A DNA stretch of 64,000 bases from Microcebus murinus (GCF_040939455.1 NC_134108.1:4183501-4247500); one strand, 5' to 3'; shown: positions 33,751 through 47,452, numbered from the stretch's first letter. A program made the numbers and translations. Notes: generated by a model not told the origin, from the letters alone.

Positions 33751-33997
33751 GAGGCAGCAGGACATAGTGGTTAAGAAGGCAGAATTAGAATCAACCTACC
33801 TAGATTACCAGGGGTGATTTTGTACAAGGGACAGCCTCTCCATGCCTCAGTTTCCTCTCCTATGAAATGGCAATAATATCGTTATCAGGCTCATAGGTTT
33901 GGGAGAGGATTACATGAGCTGATATATTGAAGGTACTAAGAACAGTGCCTGGCACATAGTAAGTTCTGCATTAAGTGTTAGCCATTATTATTACTTG
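33751..33997 (+). mobile_element. MIR SINE, near full length
   Basis: Collinear with MIR in sense: 'aggacatagtggttaag', 'gcctcagtttcctctcc', 'gaggattacatgagctg', 'acagtgcctggcacatag'. The best preserved MIR in the window. Confidence 0.92.
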
Positions 33998-34369
33998 AAA
34001 AGAGTGTACTGTGCCACAGACTGATTGACATAAAAGGAATCTTACCTGTGAATTTATTAAGGCAAATTTATTGAGGCAAGCATAAAAGCATCTCAATCAG
34101 GCAGCAATAGTATTCAAACTCAGAAAGTTGGTAACCCTGCCCTTCTATTCTTTCTCATGTGTTCTGTGACACAACACTAAAATTCTTGCAAAGAAATTTC
34201 AGTAGAGTCAAATTATTTTCTGAATAAAATGTTGGTCCTGCTTACAGGTGACCTGGTGGTCCACCTCCAGGTGTCTGTGGATCTTAATCTGGGCTGAATA
34301 CTTTTTATCAGTGAAAGACAGATCTACAGGTATCTACAGAACTGACAGCGTAATGATATTGGATCTTCA
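33998..34369. other. Unique sequence
   Basis: No feature identified. Confidence 0.45.
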
Positions 34370-36570
34370 AACCCATGAATATGTCATATTTTTCATTTAT
34401 GTAGGTTCTTAATTTTTCTAAATAATAGTTTTCAATTTTCAGTGTAGAGCTCTTACATAGCTCTCACTAGATTTTAATGAGTCATTTGATTTTTTTCAAT
34501 GACAGTTCAAATAGTATTATTTAAAAATTTCCAGCATTACCGGTATATACCTTAAGCTGATTTTTGTATGCTCACCTCATATCGAGAAATCTTCAATGGA
34601 CTTGTCAGCTCTATTAATTGACCTTTCCCATTTTTATTACTGTTATTTTTGTTTCCTTGTCTTTTTTCACTGTCTAGAACCTACAGTACAATTTTGAATA
34701 TGGTTGGGCCTGGAGATTTCTCTTTGGGATATTTTTAATTGCATATTCAACTTAATTTTTACATATGGAATTATTTTTAAAAATTATTTCTTCTTGCTTT
34801 AGTCTCAGTGAGTTATGTTTTCATAGAAATATGTTCATTTCATCTAAAATTTCAAGTTTACTAACATAAACTTTGCTCACGACCTCCTCTTACCATCTTA
34901 TAAAATCTGAGGCATCTTTAGTATTATACCAGTTTTTATTCCTGACACTGATAATTTATATATTTACTTCTTTTATTAAAATTTTTTCACTAGAGGCCTG
35001 CCAATTGTTTTGGCCTTTTAAAAGAACAATCTTTTGGCTTGTTGATTTGGTTTGTAGTATTTATGTTATTCATTTCATTCATTCTTGCTCTTATTTTCAT
35101 CCTTCTATTTTCATTGGTATAATTTGTTGTCCTTTTCCTAATTTTTGGAGATGAAAATTATAAATATTCAGACTTTTATTCTTTTCTAATATGTGGTTTT
35201 AAGAATATAAATATCACTCTAAGTACTACTTAGCAATATCCTACAAGTTTTTATATGCAGCACTTTTTTAGCATTCCTTTCAAAATACTTTCCAATTTCT
35301 GTTGTGTATTTGTTTGGGGCATTATTTATTTATGGATGTATTGTTTGAGATAATTGGGGACTTTATTATTTTTATACTATTGATTTCTAGCTTAATTCCA
35401 TTGTAATCAGAGAACATATTCTGAATGATTTCAATACTTTGAAGTGCTGAACTATGCTTGATGACCCAGTATTGGGTCAATTTTGATAAGTGTCCTATTT
35501 GGAAAAAATGTGCATTTTGCCATCTGGGGCTCAGTGTTAGATGTATGTCAATTTTTACTTTGTTAACTGTATTACAATCACTTTGTGGTTAACTATGTAG
35601 AAGGATCTTCTGTATCTTTACAGATCTTTTGTTGGCTTCTATTACCAGCTATAGATGATTGTGACTTTGTCTTTCCTCTTGGTTCTGTCCTTTTTTGATA
35701 TATAGATTTTGAAGCTGTTTTAGGGGCCCTAGATGTTTAAAATGTTTGAATTTTTTAGTATTTGTTTTTTCTTAAGTTATTTCACTTTAATTTTGATGAA
35801 AATAGAATTATAAGTTCGTAGTTCATTGTCTTTCAGCATTAAAAAATCTTTCCATTTTCTTATCATTTTCATAATTTTTATCAAAAAGTTCATTGTTAAT
35901 CTTCACTTCTTTGAAGGTAAAGTATGTTTTCTCCCCCTGTGGATGCACTGAAGCGCTCTCTGTCTTATTCTCTCTCTTATTTTTCTCATTAGTCCTTATA
36001 ATTATTCAGATTGGGGTACCTGAAGATTCTTGAATCTGTAACTTTAATAGTTTTAGAAAATTCTCAACCATTATAAGATTAAATATTACTTTTGCCTCAT
36101 TCTCTCTCTTTTCTATATTTGGTACACCAGTGACACCTGTTAGACTTTTTCCACTGTGTCTTATATGTCTTTTATGCATTTATTCTATATTGTCAATCCT
36201 TTTTTTTTTTCATTTTATTTCCTGCTATAATATGTATGTTTTCTATAGAGCTGCCTTTCAATTTACTAATCCTGCCTTCTGCTTATATAATTTAAATCCA
36301 TCTATTAACAACTAAATTTCAAGTTATTTTCACTAATTAAAATTTCTTATTTTTGTGTTGCTAGGTTGAAATTTTCTTATAAAAAGTACATATTTTTATG
36401 TATTTTTGAATGTTTTCTCTCTGGTTTATTAAATAAATTCCACATAGTGATTCCGAGATTCTCAACTGCTAATTCTGAAATCGGGGATCATCTGTGCGTG
36501 TTCCTATTGCCATTGCTTTTCCCCTCAGATTTTAATTATTTAGTCTTGTCTCTTGTCGTGAGCAGTAATA
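34370..36570 (-). mobile_element. Old L1 (L1M-type), antisense, ORF2-to-ORF1 region
   Basis: The plus strand carries the complement of L1: RT region words ('acagtacaattttgaatatgg', shortened), 'gaacaatcttttggcttg', 'atcctacaagtttttatatg', endonuclease-side words ('ttccattgtaatcagagaac', 'gacccagtattgggtc', 'aaaatgtgcattttg'), then ORF1-like sequence up to about 36450. Highly diverged, no open frame of note. Its ORF1 and 5' part may continue into the GC-rich stretch beyond 36570. Confidence 0.8.
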
Positions 36571-37330
36571 TTTGGTAACGTGTGACATCGTACATAAACG
36601 ATTCTGGTGGCACACAGTCATGCTTCCTCCACACCCCATGTTTCCACCTGTCCCTCCAGCCAGAGTCGGGCTAATCTCCCCAGTCTGGTCGCGAACTCGG
36701 TGGAATTGAGTTAGGGCCACGTTGCCACGTCCCCTGCCTGGCTTCACGCCCAGCCCCAGGGTGCGGCCCTGCAGGAGTCCGGTAAGATCTGGGGGTTACC
36801 AGGGCTCCTCTCCAGGGCGGGGGTGCTCCTGATTGCTAGTCTTTATATTCCGGATGCTCCAGGTCTCTGGAAAACTCTGCCCACGTTTTAGAGAAGTTCT
36901 GCCAGCATCCCGGGGAGAACAGGCTGAGGGTCAGGCCCCATCTCGGGTCCTTTACTGGTCGTAGCATCTCGGACCCTGTGACTTCTGTGACTCTGTGACT
37001 TCTTCCCCCCAAACACCAGAAAGTTGTCAAAACCTCTGCAGGTGTCGCCTCTCTTATTTGCCACCTTCTGCTATAGCAGCCTGGATGCTCAGAAACATCC
37101 CAGGCAGCACAGTTGGCAAATCCCCTGGAAGAAGCTCTGCTCCTAAATGCTGCGTGCTCCTGGCTAGTAACCTCTCTCGAGTCCTGGCTGACTCCGAAAC
37201 TCAGCAGTAGCTTCAGACAGATGGTTTTTCTACATGTCAACAGGAACTGTGGTCTACTACAGACTCTCATCTGAGTCGGATGGAAACCCCCAACCCCAGT
37301 TTTTTGGGGGGTGAATTTTAGCACTTACGT
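36571..37330. other. GC-rich stretch, possibly an old L1 5' UTR
   Basis: Lies beyond the 5' end of the antisense L1 and is GC-rich, as an L1 5' UTR would be, but I cannot recognise specific motifs. A short direct repeat of 'tgtgacttc' type occurs at 36977-37004. The open frame at 36836-37324 (162 codons, minus) has no domain. Confidence 0.35.
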
Positions 37331-38503
37331 GAGGAAAGTGGGCCACAAAGAGAGAATATTATCTCATCATGTCTGCTGAGAATATTAATTCATTTCACTA
37401 AAAAGTATCATTTTATATATAGCCACTCTATTATCTTTTTAAAAGATTTTTTGTAATGCTAGAATAGAAAGACATATAAAGTGTGAGTTGTATTATAGTG
37501 CTTATCTCTTGTAGTTAATCATCTTTTCTCCATGTAGATAGTATATTTACTTTTGCATCTACTAAGCTATCTTTGTATAAAATTTTGTAATTCATTTTAT
37601 AAAGTGTAATGCTTTCAGGAAATAAAAACACATAATATTGAACAAAGCTCCCAAAAAAAGTGGTTAAATGAGCATAACATTTCAGAGATAAAGTCCTAAG
37701 AATCAACTAGTGATAAATAAATTGAGAGAACTGGACTTAAAGTATGCACTAGCTACCATGTAGCCAATTTTGAATATATGTGATTTAAAGAGCATATCAA
37801 TTAGTCTAAACTTTTTAGAATAAAGACTTGTGAGTTCAATATTGAAGAAGAATATTGCTATACTTAAAATTCACTTTTTCCCCCAAGATGCTACCCAGAC
37901 TCTAAGAAATTGGATACAAGAGGCTGTCTCTTTATGAGAACACTCACAAAGATCATAATTAATAAACATAATACATAGCAATATGTGACTAATTTTCAAT
38001 GTACTATAGCTAGGCGCTCTAGCTACACCAGCCACATCCATTAGTAAACAATAGCAGAACTTCCTTTGGTCCCAGCCCAGGCAGTCTCTTATGACAGGGA
38101 GGCCTACACACAAGTGCAGGAGACTTAATTAAAACTACAGATTGTAATAATTGTGAGTTGAAATATTATTGGAATTAAACCCCATGAATTCCCTGAGCAT
38201 GCCTATTTTTAATGAATGCAAACACTGACGAGCCCCATGTAAAGTTACGCAGGATGGCGTCTTCATCAGGATTATTTACCCTGGCCACAGCTGCCAATCA
38301 CGGTCCCATTTGCTAAGATGATGAATGGCAAGAGACCTTCCAACCTCTGGAACGCTATCGGCGTCATGAATTATCTGAATTCAAACACAGCAGCAGCCAG
38401 TCGCATGGGTGGCTGAAACTCCCCTGGAAGGAAGGAAAGTGAGCCATTCATCAGTGAGGAACAGGAGGGGTAGATGGCTCAAGTCCCCAGCACACTCTGA
38501 AGA
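37331..38503. other. Unique AT-rich sequence
   Basis: No gene or repeat family identified; 38180-38460 looks non-repetitive and could be conserved non-coding sequence. Confidence 0.4.
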
Positions 38504-38535
38504 CGCACTGTCCAACAGAAATGCAACTCGAGGCG

Positions 38536-38700
38536 CAATCAGGCAGGTGGGGGGGGCAGGAGGGGATGGGTCAATTCACTCCTAATGACTGCCATGCACG
38601 CTGTCTGGGGGGTGGGCACACCCGTGGCTTTGACTCAAATGGCACAGTGGCAATTTATGTAACCAAAACGTTTGTATCCCCATAATATTCTGAAATAAAA
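38536..38700 (+). mobile_element. 5'-truncated L1 3' UTR (strepsirrhine type)
   Basis: A G-rich start, 'gcacacccgtggctttgac', 'gtatccccataatattctg' and 'aaataaaaaa' match the end of the L1 3' UTR, compare 'ctgtacccccataatatg' in the L1 at 18.8-25.3 kb. Only about 165 bases were copied. Confidence 0.65.
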
Positions 38701-38977
38701 AATAGATGAATAATAATTCTAAAATGTAACTTTAAATTTTTAGTCACATTAAAACATTTTTAAAAAGCCAGATTAATTGTAATAATGTATTTCACTTAGC
38801 CCAAAGTATAAAAAATGTTACCATTTTAACATGTTATAAACATAAAAATTATTGACGTGTTTTTTAAATTATTTCTTTATACTAAGTTTTTTAAATCGGT
38901 GTATATTTGACGTTGACAGAACATCAGGATTTGGATGAGCTACGTTCCCAGTGCTTCACAGCCACATGTGGTTGATA

Positions 38978-39207
38978 CAGGTTGAGTATCTCTGATCCAA
39001 AATCCAGATGTGTTTCAGACTTTGGATTTTTTTCAGATTTGGGAATATTTGCATTATATTCTTAATGGTTGAGCATCACAGATTCAAAACTCTGAAATTC
39101 AAAATGCTCCACTGAGCATGTCCTTTGAGCATCATGTAGGCACTCATAAAGTGTGGAATTTGGAGCATTTTGGACTTGGGATTTTTGGATTTGGGATGCT
39201 CGACCCG
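38978..39207 (+). mobile_element. Tigger-like MITE (TcMar)
   Basis: Begins 'caggttgagtatctctg' and ends in the complementary 'gggatgctcgacccg', flanked by TA on both sides (38976-38977 and 39208-39209). About 230 bases with internal inverted symmetry and no transposase. A second copy, in the opposite arrangement, lies at 55108-55312. Confidence 0.85.
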
Positions 39208-39231
39208 TACCTACCACATTGGACAGTACAT

Positions 39232-42200
39232 ATCTAAAGCCCCAAAATTTTTTGTAAGAATTATAGATGTCTACAGATCTTCACTTAGAGTAGTCCTTTA
39301 CAATATGAAAATAAGAAAAGTTTTAAAGGAAAGAATCCACATATTCCATTCCTTCTGAAAAGCTGAATATGTGAATTTTCTAAGCAGAAGCTATGGAGAA
39401 TTCAAATGTGCTGAATGAAGAAGAGAAGCAAATTTTCCCAAGCGATGCTATGCAACCACAGCTACAGCATCACGATGGTGTGCAAATTACAGAGCTCTGG
39501 TAGGGCCAACGACCTCACCTGGTCACATGTCAGCACAAAACCTGAAGCATTTTCTCTACCAGAACCCATACTCAAACACAGTAACCCTGGAAGCTCTTGG
39601 TAGTCTCAACTAAGTTTGCTTAGTATTGCTTTCTAAATTTGTTCATGTTTCTCCCTTACTCAAAATATTTTCCGTGGCCAAAATACATTCTAGTAAGGCA
39701 GAGGTGCTCTAAAATAAAAGCACCTGTTATCTGTGTTTTGTTAGGTGGTTGAAAAATTACAGAGAATAAAAGATGGAGGGAATGTCATAGCATCCTTCAA
39801 AGTGAGAAAAAAGATTTGAATGTCCATTGCCTTCACTCTTCTTCGGAGAGAGCTGCATGTGTGTAGATTACCTTTGCACATCGTTAGACTGGCAAGCCTC
39901 TCTTCAATATCTCTAAGGACACACGACGAGTAGAAATTAGTCATGTTTCTTTTTTAAAAGTTACTCTGCTGAATGTCCAGACTCTCTCTTTTCTTCCACC
40001 TCACCTTAGGCAGGGTATCTTCAATATCTTCCATGCTGAAAAAAAAAATTCTATAAAATATTTTTGAAAGCCAAGGAAGACTTAAGAAGAAGGTGTTGAC
40101 GTTAGGTTTATTGTGTATGAAGGGCTAAATAAGCTCTGAACCGTTCGGACATTTATTTACTTATATTCAAATACAATGGACAGGTATTCTGCCAACATGA
40201 TTAAATCACAGTTTTCATAAATTAAATAGGTAATTTCCTGCATTTTAGGTCTTTCAGCATCACAGATGATCTTTCCCAGTAACAATTTATTGAATAAATT
40301 ATCCCTGTGTTAACTCTCCTCATTAAGACCATTCATCAATGGGGGACAGGCTGAGCCTCGGAAGAGAAGAAGTAGCAGCAGAAGGTGCATGCGTTACAGA
40401 GAGGCTAAGAGGCGTGTGCAGGTGAGCTGAGGACCATGGTGTGTGAGTCTCCTCTCCTTTTCTACCTGGACAGGTTATCATTTGCGCCATCATACAGCAC
40501 AAAATCAGTGTGCTATATGCAACCTTTTTGCAAAAACAAACAAACAAACAAAACCTCTCTTATTTCCCTGATCCTGAATGCACCGAGCCACTGTCCACAT
40601 GGCGTGCATAAATAGTCTACGTTAGCCACACCAAGTTGGGGGTGGAGGGAGGGGCTGCTGTTTCTCCCCACGGAAGCCCTCACTTGCCCAAATAAATTAA
40701 TAAATACCAATCTAAAACTCATTCCAAAGAAGTGCGGGGGGTGGGGGGAGAAACAAAACTATTCACATGAAAGCAACTGCTTTCCTGCAGTGTGTGGCAA
40801 ACACAGAGGAAGGATAAACGAAGGTGCGAGAAGCAGGTCACGCGTCCAGACAGGTGCTCTGCGCACAGCTGCTCCACGCGGGGAGAAGGGGCGGCCCATC
40901 GAGCTCCAAATGCAGACGAGGAACCTCCCCGGATGCGGAAGAAAGAAGAGTTAAGATTAATATTACGAAAACTTAAGTGACAGAGTCCCTTGGGAAGTAG
41001 TTTCCCGAGGGGATAAGTGGGGGTCTCTTCCCACCCCCGTGGTCCTGAGGGGTCGGGACGTCGCGGCCTCTCGCCTGTGGGGATTGGGTAGGGGCTGGGC
41101 CGTGGCCCTTCTCCTCTTGGTTCAGTGACGCTGCAGGTGGGACCCAGCAAAGGCGCGTGGAGACTCATTTCATAGCCAGTAGCTAAAATGTCTCGCTTCC
41201 CCTGGTCAATTTTTATGCCAGTGAGTTCCTTGCTCTCTGTTTTCTCAGCATTTATCGCCAGGATTGGCAGAGGGACGACCCCCACTTGCAGCCGGTCCTT
41301 CTCGTCCACTTTATGCTGGGCTAAGTGAATGGAAAGCAATGTGTCTGTTACTTCTTTTATTATTTTTTTTCCATGATTAACCTTTCACACTTTATATCCA
41401 CTCAGTCACTGGGTTCTTTTATTGCATTTAAAAAAGCACTTTCAATTAAGAAGATGGTACCGTGGAGGAGGGTTTCTTTTCAATGGGAGGTCAGTTAATG
41501 TTCCCGTTTCACAGTCGTACAGTGTTTTAAAGAAAGCCAACCCGGCATTATTAGCAGTTTCGACAGAAAACAATTAGCCGGTGCTCTAACACACCAGTAG
41601 TCACAGTACGCTGCTGTTGTAGAAAAATCATGGGAATAATTGATTTAAGGAAATGCAACTGTCAACAAGTGAAACTGTGTGATTATTTTTTCTGGACCTC
41701 CAGCAGAGGAACAATTTACATCAACAAACTAATTATTTTTTTTTTCTTGAGTTCTTAACAAGTTTATCTATTAATTCGTGGGTATGCTAAAAACGGCTAA
41801 ATGGAACCTAGTGTAAAGCATAAATACTGGTCTCTGTTTTGGAGGCAGCAGGCACACTCGGGGGATCAAGGATGAAAACGCCGCAGAACTCAGCTGCGCA
41901 CCAGCCTCCTCTGAGGGCCTGGACTCAGCCGGGGCCGCCCCGGCGGGGGGGAGATCTTGCACTCGGGTGCTGTTGGGCTAACTGTCTTCTCCAAACGTTT
42001 GGATGTGCGAGTTTTAGGTTAAGGACTTCTGGATGCAGAGATTAGATAACCAGCACGTAAAACAAAAGAATCGGGTGTAGTCTTATCCCCTCCCTTCCAA
42101 ACCAGAAAGACAGTGAGAGACAGTGGAGACTTGAGAAATTCTACATAGGCCCTGGGGTGATGGGGGCTGGGAGATCTAGTCTCAGGGACGCCAAAGGGAA

Positions 42201-42364
42201 CTTCTCTTGTTGCACAATTGCATGATTAGTACACTATGTTTATCAGGATTCTGTGCTTGTTTAGGGTGTGAGGAGATACTTGTCAATATTTCACGTGTAG
42301 TCACCTACCAAATTCTAATATCGTCTCTCTAAGAATTGCCAGTGATCTTAGTGATCTACTCTTC
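39232..42364. other. Mostly unique sequence
   Basis: No gene or repeat family identified. A (CAAA)n tract lies at 40532-40552. 40860-41120 is CpG-rich. The minus-strand open frame 40719-41339 (206 codons) shows no domain and only low-complexity Pro/Ser/Arg content, so I do not call it. Confidence 0.4.
40532..40552. repeat. (CAAA)n microsatellite
   Basis: About five CAAA units. Confidence 0.85.
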
Positions 42365-42475
42365 ATTTACAGATGGGAAAACTCCCCAAGGTAAGGGACA
42401 AGGTCCCAAGCGTTCAGCCAAGTAGAAGCAAACCTGGGTCTCAACCGTCAAGCGTCCCACTCTGTTTTAGGATTT
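42365..42475 (-). mobile_element. MIR-like fragment
   Basis: 'tttacagatgggaaaactcc', 'caaggtcccaagcg', 'agcaaacctgggtctcaacc' is the reverse complement of the MIR core. Confidence 0.6.
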
Positions 42476-42877
42476 CTCCCCGTGGCCCTGCTAGTTTCTA
42501 ATCAGCCTGGCTGTCTAACATCTGCTCGCTCTCCCGGCATTAGACCCAGGCTAACGATGGCGCAGTGTGGACTTAGACATGGTCAGCTTCGCACAAGCCT
42601 TGATTCCGGGAAACAGCCGATATTTCCCTGAGAACTGGCTACGTAACTCGTGAGACCCGGAGCAGAGGGAACAAGAGGAAGCCCTTGTTCGAAAGACTGG
42701 AAAAAAGTGCCACCAATGAAAGATACTAAAACGCAAACTCTGTTCCTTTCCTCTGTGCTCATTGTCTCTTGAATAGGCAAAGTGTTTATTTTACTTGTGT
42801 TTAATGACATCATAAATAAACACTGTATTTTTATGTTTTAATTATTAGCATAAATTTTACCATTCATATTTATACCA
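42476..42877. other. Unique sequence
   Basis: No feature identified. Confidence 0.45.
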
Positions 42878-42892
42878 TGCAATGCCAGTTGT

Positions 42893-43176
42893 GTTTTTGT
42901 TTTTTGGTTTTTTTTTTTGGTTTTTTTTTTTGTTTTTTTGAGACAGTCTCATTCTGTTGCCTGGGCTAGAGTGCCGTGGCGTCAGCCTAGCTCACAGCAA
43001 CCTCTAACTCCTGGGCTCAAGCGATCCTCCTGCCTCAGCCTCCAGAGTAGCTGGGACTACAGGCATGTGCCACCATGCGCCCGGCTTATTTTTTTCTATA
43101 TTTTTAGTTGTCCAGCTAATTTCTTTCTCTTTTTGGTAGAGACGGGGTCTCACTCTTACTCAGGCTGGTCACGAAC
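42893..43176 (-). mobile_element. Alu SINE, lemur type, 5'-truncated
   Basis: T-rich tail with interspersed G (42893-42940), then 'gagacagtctcattctg', 'gcgtcagcctagctcacagc', and the spacer 'agttgtccagctaatttc'. The element stops after 'caggctggtcacgaac', so roughly 70 bases of the Alu 5' end are missing. Flanked by an imperfect 13-base duplication (42878-42890 and 43177-43189, two mismatches), consistent with truncated insertion. Confidence 0.9.
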
Positions 43177-43189
43177 TGCGATACCAGTT

Positions 43190-46100
43190 TTAAAGGAAAC
43201 TATAAGCATTTAACTTGCATGCAGAGTCACTGAAATTACACTTTGGTATTTGGTAGCACATACAAGTACGTGTGTTTTGCTCTTACCAGAGCAGTGGAAA
43301 CACTGCAGGAAATTCTTTTTTGACTTCTTGGTATGCGCATGTTCTACTGACAGTGTCTGCACTAGGCTCAGTGGCGAATAAGAAAGGGCTGAAAGGAAAG
43401 AGGCGATGGAGCACCCTATCTATCCTTCTGTGTCGTCACTTCCTGTGTAACTGGTTGGTTAATACAGGAGCAAATGCTGGTAAGAACTGTTGTGACAGGC
43501 CTTCTTGGCTGTTGTGTTTCTTAGAGGGTCATTGCCTTTTTTTGCATTCAAAGAGAGTTCCAGTTCAGAAGGGAAGCACGGCCCCTGGGGCTGTCAGTGC
43601 TCCTCAGCTCAGCCATGGACTTACCAGGCTTGCCCTGACCTCCCATGGGCATCGTGGGAGCACGGGAATTCCTAGGGCACATCGCAAAAGCTGTGTGCAG
43701 ATGGGGCAGCCCGGCACGTGTGTTGCCTGTACCGCCTCTGCTCGTGTATACAACACAAGTTCAAAGATAAAATTATTAAGTGTTTCAGAATTTCAGCAGT
43801 AGCAGGGCTTTACACCGAGCCTGGCCCCCTTCTGAGAAATGGGGAAAGGGGGGAGATGTGCAATGCCCATGAAGCCAGCCCCGATCTCCCTACAGAACGT
43901 TCAGTTAAGTTGTGTCTAACGTTCTGGACACAGCTCAGAAATCCTGGTATCTGATTCATAATTAAACTCAGTGTGTACAAACCGAAACTAACAAACAAAC
44001 AAAAATTCCGCATCTTGTGGAATCAACATATAGAAATCAAGCTATTAGAACATTCTGCCTGGCATAGGTACCTAGTATTTCCTATCACATCAAATGTTAA
44101 AGTATAATGGTTTACATTCACGGGGCTAATCGTCTCAGAGCTGCTTCTAATGAGAGGGGACCCTAAAGATCAAAGCCCATTGTTTTACCAGACTAGGAAA
44201 ATACAAGGTGATCCAAAGCTTCGCCCAAGGTGAGAGATCTGTTAATGATGAATGAGGAAGAGCTACAGAGACTCCCAGGGCAGAACCCCTGCAAGCCCTC
44301 ATCCACACCTCACTTTCTACCTTAGAGTATTCCTTTATTTAATAGGTGAAGGGTCGCAAATACTCTAGAGGGGAAGATTTAAGAGATGATTAAGAAATGA
44401 TCTTTGGCCTTTGGTACTATGAAAATTAAACAGGACACTCTGTAAAATATTCCATTTAGAAATAAATTCATTCTCTTAGGATGAGCCACATGATGAACAC
44501 AAAACAATGTGGCCATCTTAACAAAACTCTGTGAGTTGTCTGCTGCTTTAGCATTTTAGTTTTACATTCTTTTAATACCCATCTCCCATTGTACTGTTTG
44601 GTATTTATATTATTTTAGATTTTAAAAGCAAGTACAGAGGGCTTACATATTAACATTTGTACAGAAACTAGTTTGCCAGTGACTGTAGAAGAGAAGTTTG
44701 TTTTAGTTTTGCTAACATAATCCTTTGAGTTGGGTTCAGGGGAAGAATCCTAATGATTAGGAATGATAGAGTGGTTAAGCAAGACATGCACTCAACCAAA
44801 AAAAATTATCTAAATATTTACTGATAATTTGAAACCCATCGGACACCCTTGTTGGACAGCCATGAAGCACTACAGTTCCCCACAGGAGGATTGTATTAAA
44901 TCTAAACATGAGCAAGATGGAAGTTCAGTTAACTCAACCTTTAACACTACAGAAGGAATGAGTTTATGAGAAAGAGTGTTAGGAGAAGTTCACGTCCTCT
45001 TCAGTTCTTGTGCAATGCAATGGGAGCAAGTATTCTAAAACAGAGAACACATTAACTTCAATGTGAATAGTCTGGAAGAGCATAAAATAGGGTGCCGGTC
45101 AGAGCTAAGACTGAGACTGTGCAGAATAAAACAGAAAGCCGATCCCATAATGTGCTGTTGGGACGTGAGAAATTTTCCAAATAGAAAATGTATGATTTCA
45201 ATTTCTTTTTCAGATTAGGGGCATGGATTTTCCAGCTGTCTGGTTCCACCCAAGGTTTCCCCTCCTCCCTCTGGGTTTCCGAGAGCCCTGCTTGTTAAGG
45301 GCAAATGTGACTGCTGAGCCGCTGACGTGATGTGCACGCAGTGAGTGAGGAGAGATGAGACGCACTGTTGTCTCCGGCCGCAGAGAGAGAGAAATCTGTC
45401 TTCTGGATGACGCATGGGAATTCGCCAGTGCGGGTAGGAGGCTCACGCTTACAGCAAGCAGAAGCTTGGCGGGCTCAGCTCCCCCCTGGGTGGCATGATG
45501 TGGCCATTTGATTGGCAGGTCACACTCTGCAGAGGTTGGTTGGCACTCGCTGCTGTTCTTCATCATGGGAATCCATAGCATGTCCACGCAGCCACCTCTC
45601 CACTGAATTTATCCTGCCCCAGTTAAGGGCCACAGCATCTCCTCCAGGGCAGACCCCACCCAGCCTCCTTCCAGGAAGGTGTCTGAGCCTGTGGAAGAGA
45701 AGGGTCTCCTGGGCCCTGACAAAGCAGAAGCGACTCAGGCCTGCAGGGGGCCCCACGCTACTCTGATCCTCTCTGGTCTCCACTGATCTGCCCGTGGCTA
45801 CTCCCTGAGGGCAGCAGCAGATGAGGTCAGCGTCTGGATTCGGATGGTTTGCCAGGAGGCTCCATCAGGACCCTGACGGTCGTGCAGATGCTCACCTGGG
45901 GTTTGGCCCTGCAGCCCTCAGCGACAGAACAACTTGGTTCCGTCCACAGGAAGCCCCACCAAAAGTTCCTGCCAATTGTCAGGTACCTTCACCTTGTCAC
46001 CTGGGGACACCTTCCAGTTTAACTGGGAGTCCGGGCAGACTGAGTGGTGACACTCAGACCCCCGAGGAAATGAACCTGCATCTCCCCGGGGCAGGAGGTC

Positions 46101-47034
46101 AGAGGAAGCTCAGGACCGGCCGGAGGTGTAGGACCCCGGGACACTCCAAGGCGGAGGCAGGGACTAAAGATGCCAGTAGAGCAGCTGCAAAACAGATTAG
46201 AGGGAAAACTAATTATCCCATTTCGGACACCAAAAGCATTCATGAGTCTGATTATTTCATATTTTAAAATCCAAATGCCCGGATGTTGAGTGGTTGTTTT
46301 ACTTTTTACCCTGCATCTCATTCTGTAAATGCAACCAGCAGGTGCCCGGGGTGAGCTGCACACGTCTCAAGCGGGGGAAGTCAAGTGGCAGCCCCAGAAT
46401 GAGAGGACGTCTGACTTCACTTCACGTTGGGGACGATTCTGCTGCGGCTCGCTGCGGCTCCCGCGGATCGTGGACAGCTCAGCGAGGAGGGCGGGACCGC
46501 GGCTGGCGTGGCTTTGTGGGGAAGAGATAACAACACAGACAGAGCAAAGCCCTCAGTTCTCTTCCTACATCCTTGAAATATTTCAAATGTTTTCAAGAGA
46601 GAACTTAAGACTTAAAAGAATTGAGAGGAGTGATCGAGGAGCATTCTTGTGAGGTGCTCGGCTGTGGGGGGAAGCAGAGGTGGGGACTGCAGGTGTTTTG
46701 TGTGACTGTTGTTATTGTCGCATGAGGGAGGTTGAACAAGCTTGTGAGAATGCGGCAGCGGTGCAGGATGAAACCCGTGCAAGAGCGTGGAGAACGAGAG
46801 AGGAAGAGGCTGTAAAGCCCAGGCTGAGAAATTGGTCATAAATGAGGAAGGAGGAGTTAAGGTGCAATTAAAATAAGAAAGTGGGTGTGGGTGCACTTGT
46901 CAAGGCGGGCAGCTCCGGGAGGGGAGCACATGCAGAACTGTGCCTGTCGGGAGCCAGCAGAGTATCGTGCGTGGGTCACCTGTGTAGTCACACGGGGCCA
47001 GGTGCCCAGAAGGGACCTGCACCTTGTTTAATGC
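43190..47034. other. Unique sequence
   Basis: About 3.8 kb without a recognised gene. Weak MIR-like words occur near 44190-44270 (minus). Open frames up to 176 codons (43272-43802) have no domain. A short tandem (gctgcggctc twice) is at 46440-46459. Confidence 0.4.
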
Positions 47035-47452
47035 TCTGCCATCACTGTCTTGAGTCCTTGAGAATCAAGGATAAAAGTCATATCATCATTTCATCAGATC
47101 CTGAAAGAGCATTAGTCAATATTCAACATCCATTTATGATTAAAAAAAAAAAACTCTCGACAAACTAGTTGTAGAAGGAACATAATTCAAAACGATAAAA
47201 GCCATAGAGGACAAACTCACAGCTAAGGTCATACTGAATGGGGAAAAATTGAAACTCTTTCATCTAATATCTGGAACATGACAGGGATGCCCATTTTCAC
47301 CGTTTTTATTCAACATAGCACTGGAAGTCCTAGCCAGAGCAATTAGGAAAGAGAATGAAATAAAGGGCATCCAAATTGAAAAGGAGGAAGTTGAATTATC
47401 CTTGTACACAGACCACAAGGTATTATGTTTAGAAAAACCTGAAGACTTCACA

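Larger units (their letters stand above)
38504..39231. mobile_element. hAT-Charlie-like element hosting two later insertions
   Basis: The left end (gcactgtccaacagaaat) and right end (taccacattggacagtac) are inverted relatives of the 'CTGTCCAA' ends of Charlie/MER5-type hAT elements, with an AT-rich interior ('tttttagtcacattaaaac', 'ttcacttagcccaaag') typical of that group. It is split by an L1 3' tail (38536-38700) and by a Tigger-like MITE (38978-39207). No transposase. Confidence 0.75.

Noticed and set aside
40719..41339. 206-codon minus-strand open frame
   Set aside because: No domain, low-complexity central part, no promoter or splice context that I can see.
45738..45755. CTCF-like 'ctgcagggggcccc'
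   Set aside because: Lacks the CCASYAG part of the core.
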